A stretch of 64,000 nt of DNA from Streptomyces peucetius (GTDB lineage Bacteria; Actinomycetota; Actinomycetes; Streptomycetales; Streptomycetaceae): NCBI RefSeq assembly GCF_025854275.1, contig NZ_CP107567.1:6324001-6388000 (forward strand), given 5' to 3'. Positions 43,728-51,930 of the stretch are shown in pieces; within the stretch, counting starts at the first letter, position 1; every line of letters begins with the position of its first letter. The notes beneath the pieces are model-generated. The model was given only the letters and a program-made list of their open reading frames with translations, was not told the origin of the DNA and did not search any database. The position numbers and the translations under genes were made by a program.

Positions 43728-44867
43728 ATGCCCGTATTCTCGCTCGATCCGGTACAGACCGCCTGGTGTGCCGAACTGCGCACCCTGGCAGAGCAGCGGC
43801 TGCGCCCCCTCGCGGAGAAGGGCGAGGACGGCCGTGTCAACCGCCCCTTGGTCGCAGCCCTCGGCGAACTGGGTCTGCTGAACCGCCTGTTCACCGCCGG
43901 GGCGCTCGAACTGTGCCTGCTCCGTGAGTCACTGGCCCACGGCTGCACCGAGGCCGAGACCGCGCTGGCCCTCCAGGGACTCGGCACCTCGCCGCTGGTC
44001 CAGGCGGGTACCGAGGCGCAGCGCGGACGCTGGCTCCCCGACGTCGTCGCGGGGCGTGCCGTCGCCGCCTTCGCCCTCAGCGAGCCCGGCGCGGGCTCCG
44101 ACGCCGCCGCCCTCACCCTGAAAGCCGTGCCGGACGGCCGGGGCTGGCGGCTCAGCGGCGAGAAACGGTGGATCTCCAACGCCCCCGAGGCCGACTTCTA
44201 CACCGTCTTCGCCCGGACGACCGAAGGCGCCGGAGCCCGCGGGATCACCGCCTTCCTCGTCCCCGGCGACCGCCCGGGCCTGACCGGCGCCGCGCTGGAG
44301 ATGCTCTCGCCGCACCCGATCGGCGCGCTCACCTTCGACGACGTCCCGGTCGGCGCCGACGACGTGCTCGGTGAGCCCGACCGCGGCTTCCGCGTCGCCA
44401 TGAACACCCTCAACCGCTTCCGGCCCAGTGTCGGCGCCTTCGCCGTCGGCATGGCGCAGGCGGCCCTGGACGCGACCATCAGCCACACATCGGGCCGGCG
44501 GGCCTTCGGCGGCGCGCTCGGCGACCTGCAGTCGGTCGCCCATCGCGTCGCGGAGATGGCCACCCGCACGGAAGCCGCCCGGCTGCTCGTGTACGCAGCC
44601 GCAGCCGCGTACGACGCCGGCGCCGCCGACGTGCCGAAGCGCTCCGCGATGGCCAAGATGCTCGCCACGGAGACCGCCCAGTACGTCGTCGACTCGGCCG
44701 TACAACTGCACGGGGCCAGGGCCCTCCAGCGCGGCCACCTCCTCGAACACCTCTACCGCGAGGTCCGGGCGCCCCGGATCTACGAGGGCGCCACCGAGGT
44801 CCAGCGCACGATCATCGCGAAGGAGCTCTACGCCGAGGAACACCCCGCAGAGGAAAGGTCCCGATGA
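43728..44867 (+). CDS. Acyl-CoA dehydrogenase
   Basis: 379 aa from ATG 43728, preceded by GTGGGGG. It shows all parts of the family: AALGELGLLNRLF, ETALALQGLGTSPLVQAG, the FAD/substrate motif AAFALSEPGAGSDAAALTL, GEKRWISNAPEADFYTVFAR, and the C-terminal signature EVRAPRIYEGATEVQRTIIA, whose Glu is the expected catalytic base. It would oxidise a CoA thioester formed after ring reduction or cleavage in the neighbouring aromatic pathway. Its stop overlaps the Rid gene start (ATGA). Confidence 0.88.
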   Translation: MPVFSLDPVQTAWCAELRTLAEQRLRPLAEKGEDGRVNRPLVAALGELGLLNRLFTAGALELCLLRESLAHGCTEAETALALQGLGTSPLVQAGTEAQRGRWLPDVVAGRAVAAFALSEPGAGSDAAALTLKAVPDGRGWRLSGEKRWISNAPEADFYTVFARTTEGAGARGITAFLVPGDRPGLTGAALEMLSPHPIGALTFDDVPVGADDVLGEPDRGFRVAMNTLNRFRPSVGAFAVGMAQAALDATISHTSGRRAFGGALGDLQSVAHRVAEMATRTEAARLLVYAAAAAYDAGAADVPKRSAMAKMLATETAQYVVDSAVQLHGARALQRGHLLEHLYREVRAPRIYEGATEVQRTIIAKELYAEEHPAEERSR

Positions 44868-45262
44868 CGCTGTCCCGTCACAACCCGGCCGAACTGTCCC
44901 CGCCCGCCGGCTTCTCCCACGCCGTCACCGCCACCGGCTCGCGGCTGGTCTTCCTCGCGGGCCAGACCGCCCTCGACACCGACGGCAAGGTCGTCGGCGG
45001 GACGCTCCCCGAGCAGTTCGAGACCGCCCTGACCAACCTCCTCACCGCCCTCGCCTCGGCCGGCGGCACCCCTCACGACCTGGCGCGCGTCACCGTCTAC
45101 GCGACCGACGTCGCCGACTACCGCGCCCACGCCGCCGAACTGGGCCGGATCTGGCGCCGGTCGGCCGGCCGCGACTACCCGGCGATGGCGGTCATCGGGG
45201 TCGTACGGCTCTGGGACGAGCAGTGCCTCGTCGAGGTGGACGGGGTGGCGGTCATGCCCTGA
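44864..45262 (+). CDS. Rid (YjgF/YER057c/UK114) family protein
   Basis: 132 aa, coupled to the acyl-CoA dehydrogenase. It has the chorismate-mutase-like trimeric fold pattern: GFSHAVTATGSRLVFLAGQT, DTDGKVVGGTLPEQFETALT, DLARVTVYATDVADYRAHA and CLVEVDGVAV. Archetypal RidA hydrolyses reactive enamines and imines using an Arg in the PARS/VEVARL region. Here the corresponding stretch is YPAMAVIGVVRLWDEQC, so that Arg appears to be Met and the protein belongs to another Rid subfamily. In an aminobenzoyl-CoA pathway an enamine/imine-handling step is expected, so a deaminating or ring-cleavage-product role is plausible. Confidence 0.85.
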   Translation: MTLSRHNPAELSPPAGFSHAVTATGSRLVFLAGQTALDTDGKVVGGTLPEQFETALTNLLTALASAGGTPHDLARVTVYATDVADYRAHAAELGRIWRRSAGRDYPAMAVIGVVRLWDEQCLVEVDGVAVMP

Positions 45263-45395
45263 GGCGGCCCGCCCCCCGGCTTGATCGACTGGTGACGCTT
45301 CACCCGGAAGGCTTAACGTCGAACGGTGGACGGCCTCGTCCACCGCCTCGTCGAGGGTCCCGCACGGGGCGTCCCTTCCCGAGGCACGATGCGCC

Positions 45396-46940
45396 ATGAC
45401 GTCTCCGCAGCCGTCTCCCGCAGTGCACACCTCCGCCCCCGGCAGGGGCGGCGGGAACGGAATGGCCCTCTTCGTCATCGCCTCGTGCCAGCTGATGGTG
45501 GTCCTCGACATCACCATCGTGAACATCGCGCTGCCGCACATCCAGCGCTCGCTGGAGTTCTCCACCACCAGCCTGTCCTGGGTGGTCAACGCCTACACGC
45601 TCACGTTCGGCGGCCTGCTGCTGCTCGGCGGGAGGGCCGGCGACATCCTCGGCAGGCGGCGTGTCTTCATGTTCGGCGTGCTGCTCTTCGTGCTGGCGTC
45701 CCTGCTCGGCGGGCTCGCCCAGAGCTCCGGCCAGCTGCTGGCCGCGCGGGCCCTGCAGGGGGTCGGCGGCGCGATCGCCTCGCCGACCTCCCTGGCGCTG
45801 ATCACCACCACGTTCACCGAGGGCCCCGCACGCAACCGTGCCTTCGGTGTCTTCGCTGCTGTCTCCGCGGGAGGTGGCGCGATCGGGCTGCTGGCCGGCG
45901 GCATGCTCGTCGAATGGCTCGACTGGCGCTGGGTGCTGTTCGTCAACGTGCCGATCGGCCTGCTCATCGCCTTCGCCGCACCCCGCTGGATCAGGGAGTC
46001 GGGGCGCCACCCCGGCCACTTCGACCTCTCCGGCGCGCTGCTCTCCACCCTCGGCATGGTCTCGCTCGTCTACGGGTTCATCCGCGCCGCCCAGCACGGC
46101 TGGCGCGACGCGTACACCCTGGCCTCGTTCAGTGCGGCGCTGGTGCTGCTCACGGCCTTCCTCATGGTGGAGCGGCGCTCGAAGCAGCCGATCACGCCGC
46201 TGCACATGTTCGCCGACCGCAACCGTGCGGGCACCTACGGCATGATGCTGGGGCTCGCCGCCGCCATGTTCGGCATGTTCTTCTTCCTTACCCTCTTCGT
46301 CCAGAACGTGCTGGGCTTCGGCCCTCTGCGGGCGGGGCTGGCCTTCCTCCCGGTGAGCGCGGTCATCGCCGTCGGCGCCGGCCTGGCGTCCCAGCTGCTG
46401 CCGAAGTACGGCCCGAAGCCGTTCATGGTGACGGGTGCCGCCCTGGCCGCCGCCGGGCTGGCGTGGCTCACCCTCACCGACATCCACTCCACCTACGCCG
46501 GCAGCATCCTCGGCCCGATGCTGGTCTTCAGTCTCGGAATGGGCATGCAGTTCGTGTCCCTGACGCTGATGGCGCTGTCCGGGGTGCCGACGCACGAGTC
46601 GGGCGCGGCCTCCGGACTGCTGAACGCCACCCAGCAGGTCGGCGGTTCCCTGGGATTGTCGATACTGGTCACGGTCTTCGGCACCGTCAGCGGCAACGAG
46701 GCGAAGGACCAGATCCCCCGCTTCATGGCGGAGGCCACTCCGGCGGAGCGGCTCGCGTTCCGGCGCACCGGTGAACTGCCGCCGCCCTGGGGCGACCAGG
46801 TGCTCACGTCCGGTGTCTCGGCCGCCTTCGTCATGGCCGCGGTCTTCGCCGTGCTGGCCGCCCTGATCGCGGTGCTGGCCATCCAGGTCCGTCCGGCCGA
46901 CCTGGAGCGACTCAAGGGCGGTGTCGGTCCCGGTGCCTGA
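45396..46940 (+). CDS. MFS drug-resistance transporter, DHA2 (EmrB/QacA) family
   Basis: 514 aa, 14 predicted membrane segments. It has the family start MALFVIASCQLMVVLDITIV with the Asp of motif D1 (LDITIVNIALP), motif A GGRAGDILGRRRVF, motif B-like LLAARALQGVGGAIASPT, and motif C-like GGAIGLLAGGMLVEW. The proton-driven exporters of this family remove cationic or amphipathic drugs, or export metabolites. No TetR or MarR regulator is next to it. It is separated by 133 bases from the aromatic cluster and may be unrelated, or may export aromatic intermediates. A strong terminator follows. Confidence 0.9.
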   Translation: MTSPQPSPAVHTSAPGRGGGNGMALFVIASCQLMVVLDITIVNIALPHIQRSLEFSTTSLSWVVNAYTLTFGGLLLLGGRAGDILGRRRVFMFGVLLFVLASLLGGLAQSSGQLLAARALQGVGGAIASPTSLALITTTFTEGPARNRAFGVFAAVSAGGGAIGLLAGGMLVEWLDWRWVLFVNVPIGLLIAFAAPRWIRESGRHPGHFDLSGALLSTLGMVSLVYGFIRAAQHGWRDAYTLASFSAALVLLTAFLMVERRSKQPITPLHMFADRNRAGTYGMMLGLAAAMFGMFFFLTLFVQNVLGFGPLRAGLAFLPVSAVIAVGAGLASQLLPKYGPKPFMVTGAALAAAGLAWLTLTDIHSTYAGSILGPMLVFSLGMGMQFVSLTLMALSGVPTHESGAASGLLNATQQVGGSLGLSILVTVFGTVSGNEAKDQIPRFMAEATPAERLAFRRTGELPPPWGDQVLTSGVSAAFVMAAVFAVLAALIAVLAIQVRPADLERLKGGVGPGA

Positions 46941-46986
46941 CCACCGCGACGCCGGCTCGGACCTGGGAACGTGGCGCGGGCAGGGA

Positions 46987-47018
46987 GAAGGCCCCGGCGC
47001 TCCCTCGCCGGGGCCTTC
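46987..47018. terminator. Strong bidirectional terminator
   Basis: A perfect 13-bp stem (46987-46999 with 47006-47018) with a 6-base loop lies between the convergent MFS and SPW genes. The arms start GAAGG and end CCTTC, giving a short T/A end in both directions. Confidence 0.85.
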
Positions 47019-47035
47019 GTGACGAGCGGTGACGG

Positions 47036-47497
47036 TCAGTCGGCGGGGCTCGGTCCGGGGCCACGACGACGGCCTCGGGCGCCCCGTGTGCCTGCCGTGG
47101 CGGCCATGGCCAGGCCGCAGAGCAACGCGACCGCACCGACGATGACGTTGTTGACGACGCTGCGTGTCGTGTCCATCGCACCGGCGACGACCCAGGGGGA
47201 GATGATCGTCCACGCGCCGATCGCGCATGCCGTCCATGCCATGGCATGGGTGCGCTCGTATGCCGAGCTGAAGCCGCCCATGCACAGGGCGAAGGCGATT
47301 CCGGTGATCAGATTGGCCACGGCCAGGTTGGTCAGCCCGCTGAAGCCGGCGATCCATGGCGAGGCCGCCAGGTAGAGGCCCGTGATGAGAGCCAGTGTCT
47401 CAACGGCCTGGGCGCGCGGCGTGCTGGTGGCCCGCTCGAAGCGGGAACGCATCTCGGCCAGGTCCGGGTGTTGCTCGATGTCTGCGTGAGTGGTCAT
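47036..47497 (-). CDS. SPW-repeat membrane protein
   Basis: 153 aa with an AGGAGG ribosome site. Four hydrophobic segments are arranged as two copies of the SPW unit: ITGLYLAASPWIAGFSGL (about residues 38-55) and IGAWTIISPWVVAGAMDT (about 92-109). Each has the Ser-Pro-Trp motif near a helix end. The N-terminus is acidic and soluble, and the C-terminus is basic (GARGRRRGPGP) and probably cytoplasmic. SPW proteins are common in actinobacteria and have no established function; the family occurs near stress-response genes. It is convergent with the exporter. Confidence 0.8.
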   Translation of the reverse strand: MTTHADIEQHPDLAEMRSRFERATSTPRAQAVETLALITGLYLAASPWIAGFSGLTNLAVANLITGIAFALCMGGFSSAYERTHAMAWTACAIGAWTIISPWVVAGAMDTTRSVVNNVIVGAVALLCGLAMAATAGTRGARGRRRGPGPSPAD

Positions 47498-47705
47498 GAT
47501 GGGCCGCCTCCTGCTTGCAGCCTTATGTGTCCTTTATGCCATGGAACGCCCTTTTGGGTGGTCTGGTCAAATGGGTAATTTCCCTTTCCGCGGCCGTGTG
47601 TCGGCGGCGGACCGGACGCGGCCTTGCGGCGGGGTCGGGTGGCGGGGTGGCACGATGGCCTGTACGGCCGGATGTGACGGCCGTCACCTGCTCCCTGGGG
47701 GACCG

Positions 47706-48539
47706 ATGAACATCTGGCTCACGTCCCGGCTCGTCGCCGTGGCCGCCACGACCGCTCTCGTACTCACCGGCTGCACCGGCTCCGGCGGCTCCACGAACGC
47801 GTCCGCGTCACCGTCCGGCGGACCGAGGGCGTCCGCGCAGCCGTCGGGCGGCCCCAAGTCCGACGCACCCACCACCCCGTCCACCGGCGCGACGCCGACC
47901 GCGTCCGCGTCAGGCCGCGGCGAGCCGATGCCGGGCTTCCCCGGCCTCCAGCCGCTGTGGCCGTTCTCCACGCTCGGCCAGGCCGAGAAGTGGGAGAGCC
48001 AGTTCCGCGCCGGCGGCCATCAGCCCTGGCATCTCGACGCGGAACAGACCGCTCTGTCGTTCACCCGGAACTACCTGGGCTTCGAGGGCCTCGACCGGGT
48101 CACCTCACGGGCCGTCGACGGACGTGAGGCGCGTATCGGCGTCGGACTGAGCGGGACCGAGTCCACCGGCACCGCGGCGGTCGTCCACCTCGTGCGCTAC
48201 GGCACCGGACCGGACGCCCCCTGGGAGGTGGTGGGCACCGACGACACGACGTTCACCCTGACCGCGCCCGCCTACGGATCGGTCGTACGCTCCCCGGTCA
48301 CGGTCGGCGGGCGGATGACCGGTGTCGACGAGAGCGTCCGCGTGGAGGTGCGGCAGCCGTCGGCGGAGAGGCCGTTGGGCACCTCATGCTGCACTTCGGC
48401 GGGCGGCAAGGAACAGCCCTGGCAGTCGTCCGTCTCGTTCACCGGCGCCGTCGACCCCGTGCTGACGATCGTCGCGTCCACCGGCGGCCACGTGGCCGAG
48501 GTCGAACGGTTCGCGGTCACGGCGGTACGCAGCGGCTGA
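47706..48539 (+). CDS. Lipoprotein with Gmad2-like immunoglobulin domain
   Basis: 277 aa from ATG 47706. The signal peptide ends in lipobox LVLTGC (Cys about 22). A Ser/Pro/Gly/Thr linker of about 50 residues probably spans the cell wall. The middle (QPLWPFSTLGQAEKWESQF ... ALSFTRNYLGFEG) is a soluble domain. The last 100 residues (FTLTAPAYGSVVRSPVTVGG ... GHVAEVERFAVTAVRSG) look like a Gmad2-type Ig fold, known from spore-germination and actinobacterial exported proteins. A CCTS pair near residue 221 may form a disulphide. Its role is unknown. Confidence 0.75.
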   Translation: MNIWLTSRLVAVAATTALVLTGCTGSGGSTNASASPSGGPRASAQPSGGPKSDAPTTPSTGATPTASASGRGEPMPGFPGLQPLWPFSTLGQAEKWESQFRAGGHQPWHLDAEQTALSFTRNYLGFEGLDRVTSRAVDGREARIGVGLSGTESTGTAAVVHLVRYGTGPDAPWEVVGTDDTTFTLTAPAYGSVVRSPVTVGGRMTGVDESVRVEVRQPSAERPLGTSCCTSAGGKEQPWQSSVSFTGAVDPVLTIVASTGGHVAEVERFAVTAVRSG

Positions 48540-48792
48540 CCGCCTCGCGGACGTCACCCGCCAGGAGGTCGAACAGTCCACGTGCGGCCCGTGCGAGAAG
48601 GGCATGAGCCAGGCGAACGCCCCTGACGGAGGCAGTGTCGTCCATGTCGACGTCCACGAGCGGCAGGCGCGCGCCGTCCTGACGGGCGACACCCTGTTCC
48701 TCTCGCGTTTCCCGGACGGCTGGAAGGTCATGGCGGCGGGCTGCACACCGCAGCAGGACCGGCCCTACCAGTGCGAGATCAAAGGTGGGTGA
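48466..48792 (+). pseudogene. 5'-truncated gene remnant or small ORF
   Basis: The frame is open from just after a stop at 48463-48465 to 48792, but no start codon occurs before ATG 48604. The translation YAAADRLADVTRQEVEQST ... CGPCEKGMSQANAPDGG already looks coding upstream of that ATG. The end (FLSRFPDGWKVMAAGCTPQQ, QCEIKGG) resembles the C-terminus of small streptomycete exported proteins. Its first part overlaps the lipoprotein gene in another frame. I read it as a gene that has lost its N-terminus; translation from 48604 would give 62 aa. Confidence 0.45.
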
Positions 48793-48798
48793 CGGGTC

Positions 48799-48882
48799 GT
48801 GAAAGGTCTGTTCATCATGACACTGCTCGTCATCCTCTTCGGCATCGCGTACTTCTCGGCACTGGGGCTGATGCAGCGATGA
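48799..48882 (+). CDS. 27-aa single-pass membrane peptide
   Basis: GTG 48799 opens a 27-codon frame: a Lys-containing head (VKGLFIM), one hydrophobic helix of about 20 residues (TLLVILFGIAYFSALGLM), and QR at the end. The stop overlaps the start of the DUF6766 gene (ATGA), so it is placed for translational coupling. GGTGGGTGACGGG upstream offers a purine-rich ribosome site. Small hydrophobic peptides beside membrane proteins are often subunits or regulators. Nothing is known for this one, and the frame is below the length at which chance is excluded. Confidence 0.55.
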   Translation: MKGLFIMTLLVILFGIAYFSALGLMQR

Positions 48883-49595
48883 GCTCCCGTACCGCCACGG
48901 CATCAGGAAGGACCGGCAGGCTCGGGCGCTTCCTGCGCGACAACGGGCTGGGACTGGCCTTCATCACCGCCTTCCTGGTCGTGCTCGTCGCCCAGGCCTT
49001 CGCCGGACACGCCGCGTACAACAACCGACTCCTCACCGACGGAATGGCCCGGGCCGGCCTCGGGGACTACATCACCTCGTCGGACTTCGGCGTCGACGTG
49101 ATGGAGAACTGGCAGTCCGAATACCTCCAGTTCTTCCTCTACATCTTCGCCACCGTGTGGCTCGTGCAGCGCGGCTCCCCGGAATCGAAGGAACTCCACA
49201 AGGCCGGAAGGGAGTCCGACGAGGACCAGATGGTCGGCGAGCGCGCCCGGGACGACTCACCCGGCTGGGCGGCGTCCCGCGGCTGGCGGCAGGGCGCCTA
49301 CGCCCGCTCCCTCGGCATGGTCATGGGCCTGATCTTCCTGCTGTCCTGGCTCGCCCAGTCCATCACCGGCACCGCCGCCCACAACGAACGCCGGCTCAGG
49401 CGGCTCCAGGCGCCCACCAGCTGGTCCGAGTACGTGTTCTCCGCGGACTTCTGGAGCCGGACCCTGCAGAACTGGCAGTCCGAGCTGCTCGCCATCGGCT
49501 CCATGGCGATCCTCTCCATCTACCTGCGCCAGCGCGGCTCACCGGAATTCAAACCCGTCGGTTCGGGCCACGCCGAAACCGGCGTCGAGGGCTGA
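48879..49595 (+). CDS. DUF6766-family membrane protein with internal duplication
   Basis: 238 aa from ATG 48879. Four membrane helices come as two similar halves. Half 1 (about 20-105) has FITAFLVVLVAQAFAGHAAYN, SDFGVDVMENWQSEYLQFF and VQRGSPESK. Half 2 (about 135-230) has LIFLLSWLAQSITGTAAHNE, ADFWSRTLQNWQSELLAI and RQRGSPEFK. The shared ENWQSE/QNWQSE and QRGSPE motifs are striking and suggest a gene duplication with functional constraint on these residues. A polar linker (DEDQMVGERARDDSPG) joins the halves. The function of DUF6766 is unknown. Confidence 0.8.
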   Translation: MSSRTATASGRTGRLGRFLRDNGLGLAFITAFLVVLVAQAFAGHAAYNNRLLTDGMARAGLGDYITSSDFGVDVMENWQSEYLQFFLYIFATVWLVQRGSPESKELHKAGRESDEDQMVGERARDDSPGWAASRGWRQGAYARSLGMVMGLIFLLSWLAQSITGTAAHNERRLRRLQAPTSWSEYVFSADFWSRTLQNWQSELLAIGSMAILSIYLRQRGSPEFKPVGSGHAETGVEG

Positions 49596-49741
49596 CCGTC
49601 CACCGGTGACCGCCGTCGCCGGCGCGTCCGTCGCCACGAGCGCGGCGGAACGACGGCGGCCTCGGCGGGCCCGAACTGCTCCTCGTCGTCCTCGATCTCG
49701 AACCAGACTCCGGGGAAGTCACCGTCTTGCGGATCCGGCAC
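49520..49741 (-). CDS. Possible small acidic-basic protein, unknown
   Basis: 73 aa from GTG 49741, with GGAAAGGA at a plausible ribosome-site distance. The first 30 residues are acidic (GVWFEIEDDEEQFGPAEAA), followed by a very basic stretch (WRRTRRRRRS). The last third overlaps the DUF6766 gene in antisense and may be spurious. I do not recognise it. Confidence 0.35.
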   Translation of the reverse strand: MPDPQDGDFPGVWFEIEDDEEQFGPAEAAVVPPRSWRRTRRRRRSPVDGQPSTPVSAWPEPTGLNSGEPRWRR

Positions 49742-50429
49742 GACCCGTCCTTTCCCGACTCACGTCGTTATGCGGGCGTTCCTACTCGCTCATGCCCGTG
49801 GCTCAGCTTCGGCCTCACCACCATGAGGTGAGTTTCTCCCCGATGCCCTCACCGGCGAAGGCGCCGGCGATGCCGCCCGCGATACCGCCGACGATGCCGC
49901 CGACCTCCCCGGCGCCGGAGCGGTGATCCCCTGTGCGCGTCGCCCAAAGCCCCGCCCCGCCCCGCCCCGGTGCCGCTGCCGGTGCGGCCGGGCCGGGGCA
50001 CCGGCCGGTGGGCCCCGAGGTGGACAGGAGGCGACGCCGGCCCGCGAGGGGCGGAGGCACCCCTGATCAGTAGGCACCTCGGTGTGGTCGATTCCGGGCA
50101 CTTTCGGCGCCTGCCATTGCCGCAGTCGATCAGATTGCGGGGCCATGTCGTCAAAGAGCGCCGCTGCTTTCAGCAAGGTCACATGGCCAACCCGATCTGA
50201 CTATGCTCCCCTCCGATGTGTCGCGCTGCGCTCACAGTGCGTGATCAACGCTGTGTGCCTGCGGACGGAGCCCGACCGCGACGAGGCGTGACTGTCGATG
50301 CGATCTCGAAGCGAACCGTCGGGGGCATTCCACCGGAAACGTGTGTTCAGCCGTGTGAAGCCCGCCCGGTCCTGCCGGCGCACCGCATCACCTCAGCCCA
50401 CTCATTCCGACTGTTTAGGGAACCCCTCG
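49742..50429. other. Long intergenic region upstream of the conservon
   Basis: About 690 bases. Apart from the glycine-zipper remnant I see no credible gene. The last 250 bases are less GC-rich and should hold the conservon promoter. A purine-rich TTTAGGGAAC precedes the cvnA start by about 6 bases. Confidence 0.5.
49815..50060 (-). pseudogene. Glycine-zipper remnant
   Basis: The last 31 codons of this minus-strand frame give EVGGIVGGIAGGIAGAFAGE and GIGEKLTSWW, a glycine-zipper membrane motif that looks coding. The upstream part of the frame (many Pro/Arg/Gly) does not, and no good start lies near the zipper. It may be the end of a decayed small membrane protein. Confidence 0.3.
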
Positions 50430-51929
50430 ATGGTTCGTGCAGGTTCAACTTCCAGGGCCCGGCCACGCGCAGTGGCTCTGGTATGGCTCATACCCCCTGG
50501 TGCTCTGGCTGGGGCTTTTGCCATGGCGCTGATCTTCGTCCCTGCGCAGACACGGACAACCGTCGCCTGGTGCGGTCTTGCCGCGGTCGTCCTGACGGTC
50601 CTCACCTCGGCCGGGACGGCGCGCCGGACGCGCGCGGTGGACGCGGCCCGCTACGAGCAGGCGAGTACCGAGGCGCAGGCGTACTTCGCGCAACGCGAGG
50701 CCGCACTGATCGGGCGCCTGTCCGATCAGCGGGCCACCACCGTGTGGCTGGCCGAGGAGCTTCTCCCCGCGGCAGTCGCCCGGCTGCAGAAGGGCGACCC
50801 GGCCTCGGAGATCATGCAGTCCGTCAGGTTCGGGGAACACCTCGACAGCGAGTTCAGGGAAGCGCTCCGGGCAGCTCTGCGGACACTCCTGGAAGCCGTG
50901 GAGGCCGAGGAGCACACACGGGACTCCTCCCAGCGAGCACTGGTGGCCATCGCGCGCCGGGTCCAGGCGATCGTGCATCAACTCGCCAAGGACCTCCGGT
51001 CCATGCAGATCCTCCACGGTACGGATGTCGTGGTCTCCCACGGCCTGCAGGACATCGACCACCGCAATGCCCTGATCGGCCGCCTCGCCGCCAGCATCGC
51101 GGTACTGGGTGACGCGCGGCCGGGGCGCCAGTGGTCGAAGGCGATCCCGCTCTACGACGTCCTGCGTGGGGCCATGTCACGGATCGTGGACTACCCCCGC
51201 GTGAAACTGCAGTCGGTGACAGAGGTGGCCGTGATCGGCCCGGGGGCCGAACCGCTGATCCACCTGCTCGCCGAACTGCTCGACAACGCCACGACCTTCT
51301 CGCCGCCGGACACCCCCGTCGACGTGACCGCGAGCGAGGTGCCCTCCGGCATCGCGATCGAGATCGAGGACCGAGGGGTCGGACTCACCGAGGAAGTCCG
51401 GCAGCGCGTCGACCGCGTCATGGCCCAGTCGTCGTCCGGCATCCAACTGGCCGGCCTGGGCGAGGTGACACAACTCGGCCTGGCCGTCGTCAGCAGGCTG
51501 GCCCGCGAGCACGGCCTCGACGTCGACCTGCGCACCTCCGCCTACGGAGGCGTTCGGGCCGTCGTGCTCGTTCCGAGGAGCCTGATCACCACGGTGCAGC
51601 AGCCTGCCGCGAACGCCGCCCTACCGCCCGCGCGGAAGCACACGGACGGACCGATCGTGCCGAGACAGACGCCACCGGGCCCTGACGCATCGGATGCCGT
51701 CGAGGTCAGGGCGACCGTCAACGGGCTCCCGCAACGGCGACGCGAGTCACCCGTCCCGAAACCGGTCGTCCGCACCACCCCCCATCCCCCCGCTGCTCCG
51801 GCCGCCTCCCCGGGAAACAACGGAATGCCCCGGCAACCGGGCCTGATGTGGGAGGCGTTCAACGGCGACAAGAGATCGAGCGCCGAACCTTCCACTGAAA
51901 ACAGCGAGTCATCAGATGAGGGTGAGTAA
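50430..51929 (+). CDS. cvnA: Conservon sensor ATPase/histidine-kinase-like protein CvnA
   Basis: 499 aa from ATG 50430. Two membrane segments near the N-terminus (VALVWLIPPGALAGAFAMAL, TVAWCGLAAVVLTVLTSAG) are followed by a coiled dimerisation region and a HATPase domain (about 300-420): N-box ELLDNATTFSPPDTPVD, G1 DRGVGLTEE and G2 GLGEVTQLGLAVVSRLAREH. The C-terminal tail of about 80 residues is Pro/Ser rich and disordered. In conservons CvnA forms a membrane complex with CvnB, C and D, likened to a eukaryotic G-protein receptor. It is first in a five-gene, tightly overlapping operon. Confidence 0.9.
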   Translation: MVRAGSTSRARPRAVALVWLIPPGALAGAFAMALIFVPAQTRTTVAWCGLAAVVLTVLTSAGTARRTRAVDAARYEQASTEAQAYFAQREAALIGRLSDQRATTVWLAEELLPAAVARLQKGDPASEIMQSVRFGEHLDSEFREALRAALRTLLEAVEAEEHTRDSSQRALVAIARRVQAIVHQLAKDLRSMQILHGTDVVVSHGLQDIDHRNALIGRLAASIAVLGDARPGRQWSKAIPLYDVLRGAMSRIVDYPRVKLQSVTEVAVIGPGAEPLIHLLAELLDNATTFSPPDTPVDVTASEVPSGIAIEIEDRGVGLTEEVRQRVDRVMAQSSSGIQLAGLGEVTQLGLAVVSRLAREHGLDVDLRTSAYGGVRAVVLVPRSLITTVQQPAANAALPPARKHTDGPIVPRQTPPGPDASDAVEVRATVNGLPQRRRESPVPKPVVRTTPHPPAAPAASPGNNGMPRQPGLMWEAFNGDKRSSAEPSTENSESSDEGE

Positions 51930-51930
51930 C

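Noticed and set aside
47557..47585. Stress sigma-factor promoter before the lipoprotein gene
   Set aside because: A GGGTAA hexamer is present, but the -35 match is too weak to support a call.
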